Part shown: positions 62,636 to 64,000 of the stretch, piece after piece
How the letters are laid out: every line of letters begins with the position of its first letter
Numbering within the stretch: position 1 is the first letter of the stretch
Assembly: GCA_023336205.1 (NCBI GenBank)
Contig: JALQCR010000023.1
Coordinates: 43,244-107,243 of the forward strand
Direction: 5' to 3'
DNA: 64,000 nucleotides
DNA from: Pseudanabaena sp. Salubria-1
GTDB lineage: Bacteria; Cyanobacteriota; Cyanobacteriia; Pseudanabaenales; Pseudanabaenaceae
Made by a program: the position numbers and the translations under genes
Notes under the pieces: generated by a model
The model's input: only the letters and a program-made list of their open reading frames with translations
Told to the model about the DNA's origin: nothing
The model's database searches: none

Positions 62636-63676
62636 CTATGAAGTCAGAACAGGAATTGCATCTGGCTGAGCGATCGGCATTTTGCCTAGCTTTACGCCAT
62701 CTGGATAGTACTCCCAGCCATCTTTGATCTTGATTTCATCATCCCACGGCAGCTTATATTTGCCCTCGGCTAAATCGTGAACCCAAGTGAGGTAATTTTC
62801 TCGTTCACCACCAGGCTTGCCAACATACCCGCGACAACCAACGTTGAAAATATTATTTTCTAATGCCCAGTTCTTACGTGATTCGTCAACAAGTCGAGGG
62901 AACAGTTCTGCGGTAACAATTTCCCAGGGATTACGATGTCCCTGCTGAATAACATTGCCATCATAGTTACAAACAGTTCCTTCCCCGAAATAGTAGAACA
63001 CCTCGTCATATCCAGCAAGGTTTACTGAAATTGTATACATCAGATTCTGCCATGCGTTAGTACGATTAGTCCAAATCCATTGGTCGTTTACTTGCGTGGA
63101 ATAACCAGAGATGCGGATATAGACGTTGCAGCCCTTGTAAGCAGCCTCACGCGCTAACTCAGGGAACATTCCATCGTGGCAAATACAAACTGCCAATTTT
63201 GATCCTTTTGGGCCATCACACACGGGCATTCCATAGTTACCTGGATACCAAGGTTCGATGGGAACCCACGGTTGCAATTTGCGGTAGTGAAGGGCGATTT
63301 CCCCTTGGTCATTAATAATAATGGCGGTGTTAAATGGGGGTAACCCTTGAACATCGTTTTTTTCCATCAACGAGAAAACTCCCCACACTTTATTGCGGAT
63401 ACAGGCTTCCCGAAATTCGCCAATTTCAGGACTGTCAACCGTCAATAACATCTCATCGTATGTCCAGATTTTTGTGTTTAATCCCTGAGTCGAATATTCT
63501 GGCAACACGATCAAATCTAAACCAGGATAACCCGCTTTTGTATTATCAACTGTTCGACAAATCTGCTTGACCTGAGTTTGAATATCCTCTGGGCTACGAA
63601 TGATCGGCACAGGATATTGAATCATTGCAACTAAGAGTGCTTCATCCCACGAACTAACGCTGCCAGTACTACCCAT
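62636..63676 (-). CDS. amiF: Formamidase
   Basis: AmiF hydrolyses formamide to formate and ammonia. The 346-aa protein aligns in number and motif with Helicobacter AmiF: Glu60 (VLPEYSTQGLNT), Lys133 (YRKLQPW) and Cys166 (CICHDGMFPE) form the triad. Long conserved stretches such as REAAYKGCNVYIRISGYSTQ and NVGCRGYVGKPGGE are present. It begins MGSTGSVSSW at 63676. A Fur-box-like palindrome lies 85 bp upstream. It probably supplies nitrogen; no amide transporter is adjacent. Aliphatic amidase AmiE is a close alternative, but motif details favour AmiF. Confidence 0.92.
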   Translation of the reverse strand: MGSTGSVSSWDEALLVAMIQYPVPIIRSPEDIQTQVKQICRTVDNTKAGYPGLDLIVLPEYSTQGLNTKIWTYDEMLLTVDSPEIGEFREACIRNKVWGVFSLMEKNDVQGLPPFNTAIIINDQGEIALHYRKLQPWVPIEPWYPGNYGMPVCDGPKGSKLAVCICHDGMFPELAREAAYKGCNVYIRISGYSTQVNDQWIWTNRTNAWQNLMYTISVNLAGYDEVFYYFGEGTVCNYDGNVIQQGHRNPWEIVTAELFPRLVDESRKNWALENNIFNVGCRGYVGKPGGERENYLTWVHDLAEGKYKLPWDDEIKIKDGWEYYPDGVKLGKMPIAQPDAIPVLTS

Positions 63677-63760
63677 TTTTTTGATTCCTTATCTAATTGG
63701 GGTTAGCAAATTTAATCTATGACAATCCAATATTGAAATTTGTTGTTACGACTACTTTTT

Positions 63761-63779
63761 GATAATGATTATCATTCTT
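63761..63779. promoter_or_regulatory. Fur-box-like site upstream of amiF
   Basis: GATAATGATTATCATTCTT matches the 19-bp Fur consensus at 16 positions by my count. It lies 85 bp upstream of amiF, but it could instead control a rightward gene beyond the window. Confidence 0.55.
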
Positions 63780-63836
63780 GACACTTCTGAGTTTGCAGAT
63801 CAAGTTATATCAATTCACAAAAAAATGGCGACACTA

Positions 63837-63881
63837 TACATTGACCAGATGCGCTTTGGTATTAGCTTTCTGGTCAATGTA
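63837..63881. repeat. 13-bp inverted repeat
   Basis: TACATTGACCAGA (63837-63849) pairs with 63869-63881 across 19 nt. It is the only other feature in the gene-free end of the window. Confidence 0.65.
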
Positions 63882-63929
63882 TTGCAAAAAAGATTGGGCT
63901 AGTACAAGCCTAAAATCCAGAAAAGAGTT

Positions 63930-64000
63930 GGGGGGGGGGGGGGGGGGGGGGGGGTTTTGGGGGGGGGGGGGGGGCGCCCCGGGGGGGGGGGGTTGTCCCA
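63930..64000. other. Poly-G low-complexity contig end
   Basis: About 71 bases are nearly all G with a few T, C and A. This is typical of two-colour sequencing dark-cycle artefacts at a contig end. It is not interpreted biologically. Confidence 0.8.

Noticed and set aside
63930..64000. Poly-G tract as a G-quadruplex or telomere-like sequence
   Set aside because: Near-pure G at the very end of the window is best explained by a sequencing/assembly artefact.

Overview
The window is cyanobacterial chromosomal DNA. The octamer GCGATCGC (HIP1) is scattered throughout, and there is a phycobiliprotein/linker locus, an OmpR-type regulator, a ComFB-domain protein, DUF29, DUF2997, DUF3067 and Uma2 proteins, and a small PCP_red-domain protein. 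A Pseudanabaena-like filamentous genus is possible but cannot be proved from the sequence alone. The final ~70 bases are almost pure G and look like a contig-end artefact.

Layout. 1-7.5 kb: an edge-truncated coiled-coil/EamA membrane protein, an aldo/keto reductase, a secreted phosphodiester glycosidase, a Uma2 protein and an M1 aminopeptidase. 7.7-10.3 kb: an ISL3-family and an IS30-family element around the 3' remnant of a C5 DNA methyltransferase. 10.4-24.6 kb: a defence island inserted at the 3' end of a glycosyltransferase gene, whose tail is repeated at the far side of the island. The ancestral operon can be reconstructed as hsdM-hsdS-ptuA-ptuB-hsdR, a type I restriction-modification system with an internal Septu-like ATPase/HNH pair. 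Four insertion sequences break hsdS, ptuA and hsdR (twice). Removing each element and one target duplication restores every frame exactly. 24.6-33 kb: mltA, a small conserved protein, a multi-GAF sensor, DUF3067, PCP_red-murQ, and a secreted CHAT-domain gene split by a 134-bp MITE. 33-36 kb: a DUF433/PIN-like toxin-antitoxin pair and a TaqI-like methylase fragment truncated by IS30.

36-43.9 kb: two divergent phycobiliprotein-like genes flanking a rod-core-linker-domain gene, a DrrA-like ABC ATPase, a frameshifted membrane channel-like gene, a sugar nucleotidyltransferase, an LCP-family protein and tRNA-Arg(ACG). 44-51.8 kb: Uma2, a ParD-like remnant, a Phd/RelE pair, a TPR gene with two frameshifts, a Kef-type antiporter, DUF29, an SLH lipoprotein and a PD-(D/E)XK-like protein. 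51.9-56 kb: DUF2997, a PHP phosphoesterase, an FAD oxidoreductase and a response regulator. 56-60 kb: a transposase gene split by a nested IS, then an IS30 copy inserted into the start of a tandem-ComFB gene. 60-63.7 kb: tandem ComFB, yidD, N-carbamoylputrescine amidase (aguB) and formamidase (amiF), with a Fur-box-like site upstream of amiF.

Two themes dominate. First, very active transposition: IS30 x3 and one IS4/IS701-type element x3 with identical transposases, ISL3 plus its MITE, IS1, and another IS4-type element. These have dismantled most restriction systems here. Second, unusually many intergenic perfect palindromes (about 28), typically 15-35 bp stems capped by 3-nt loops in a GC-NNN-GC context. 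Their arm sequences differ between loci, but homologous copies stay self-complementary.
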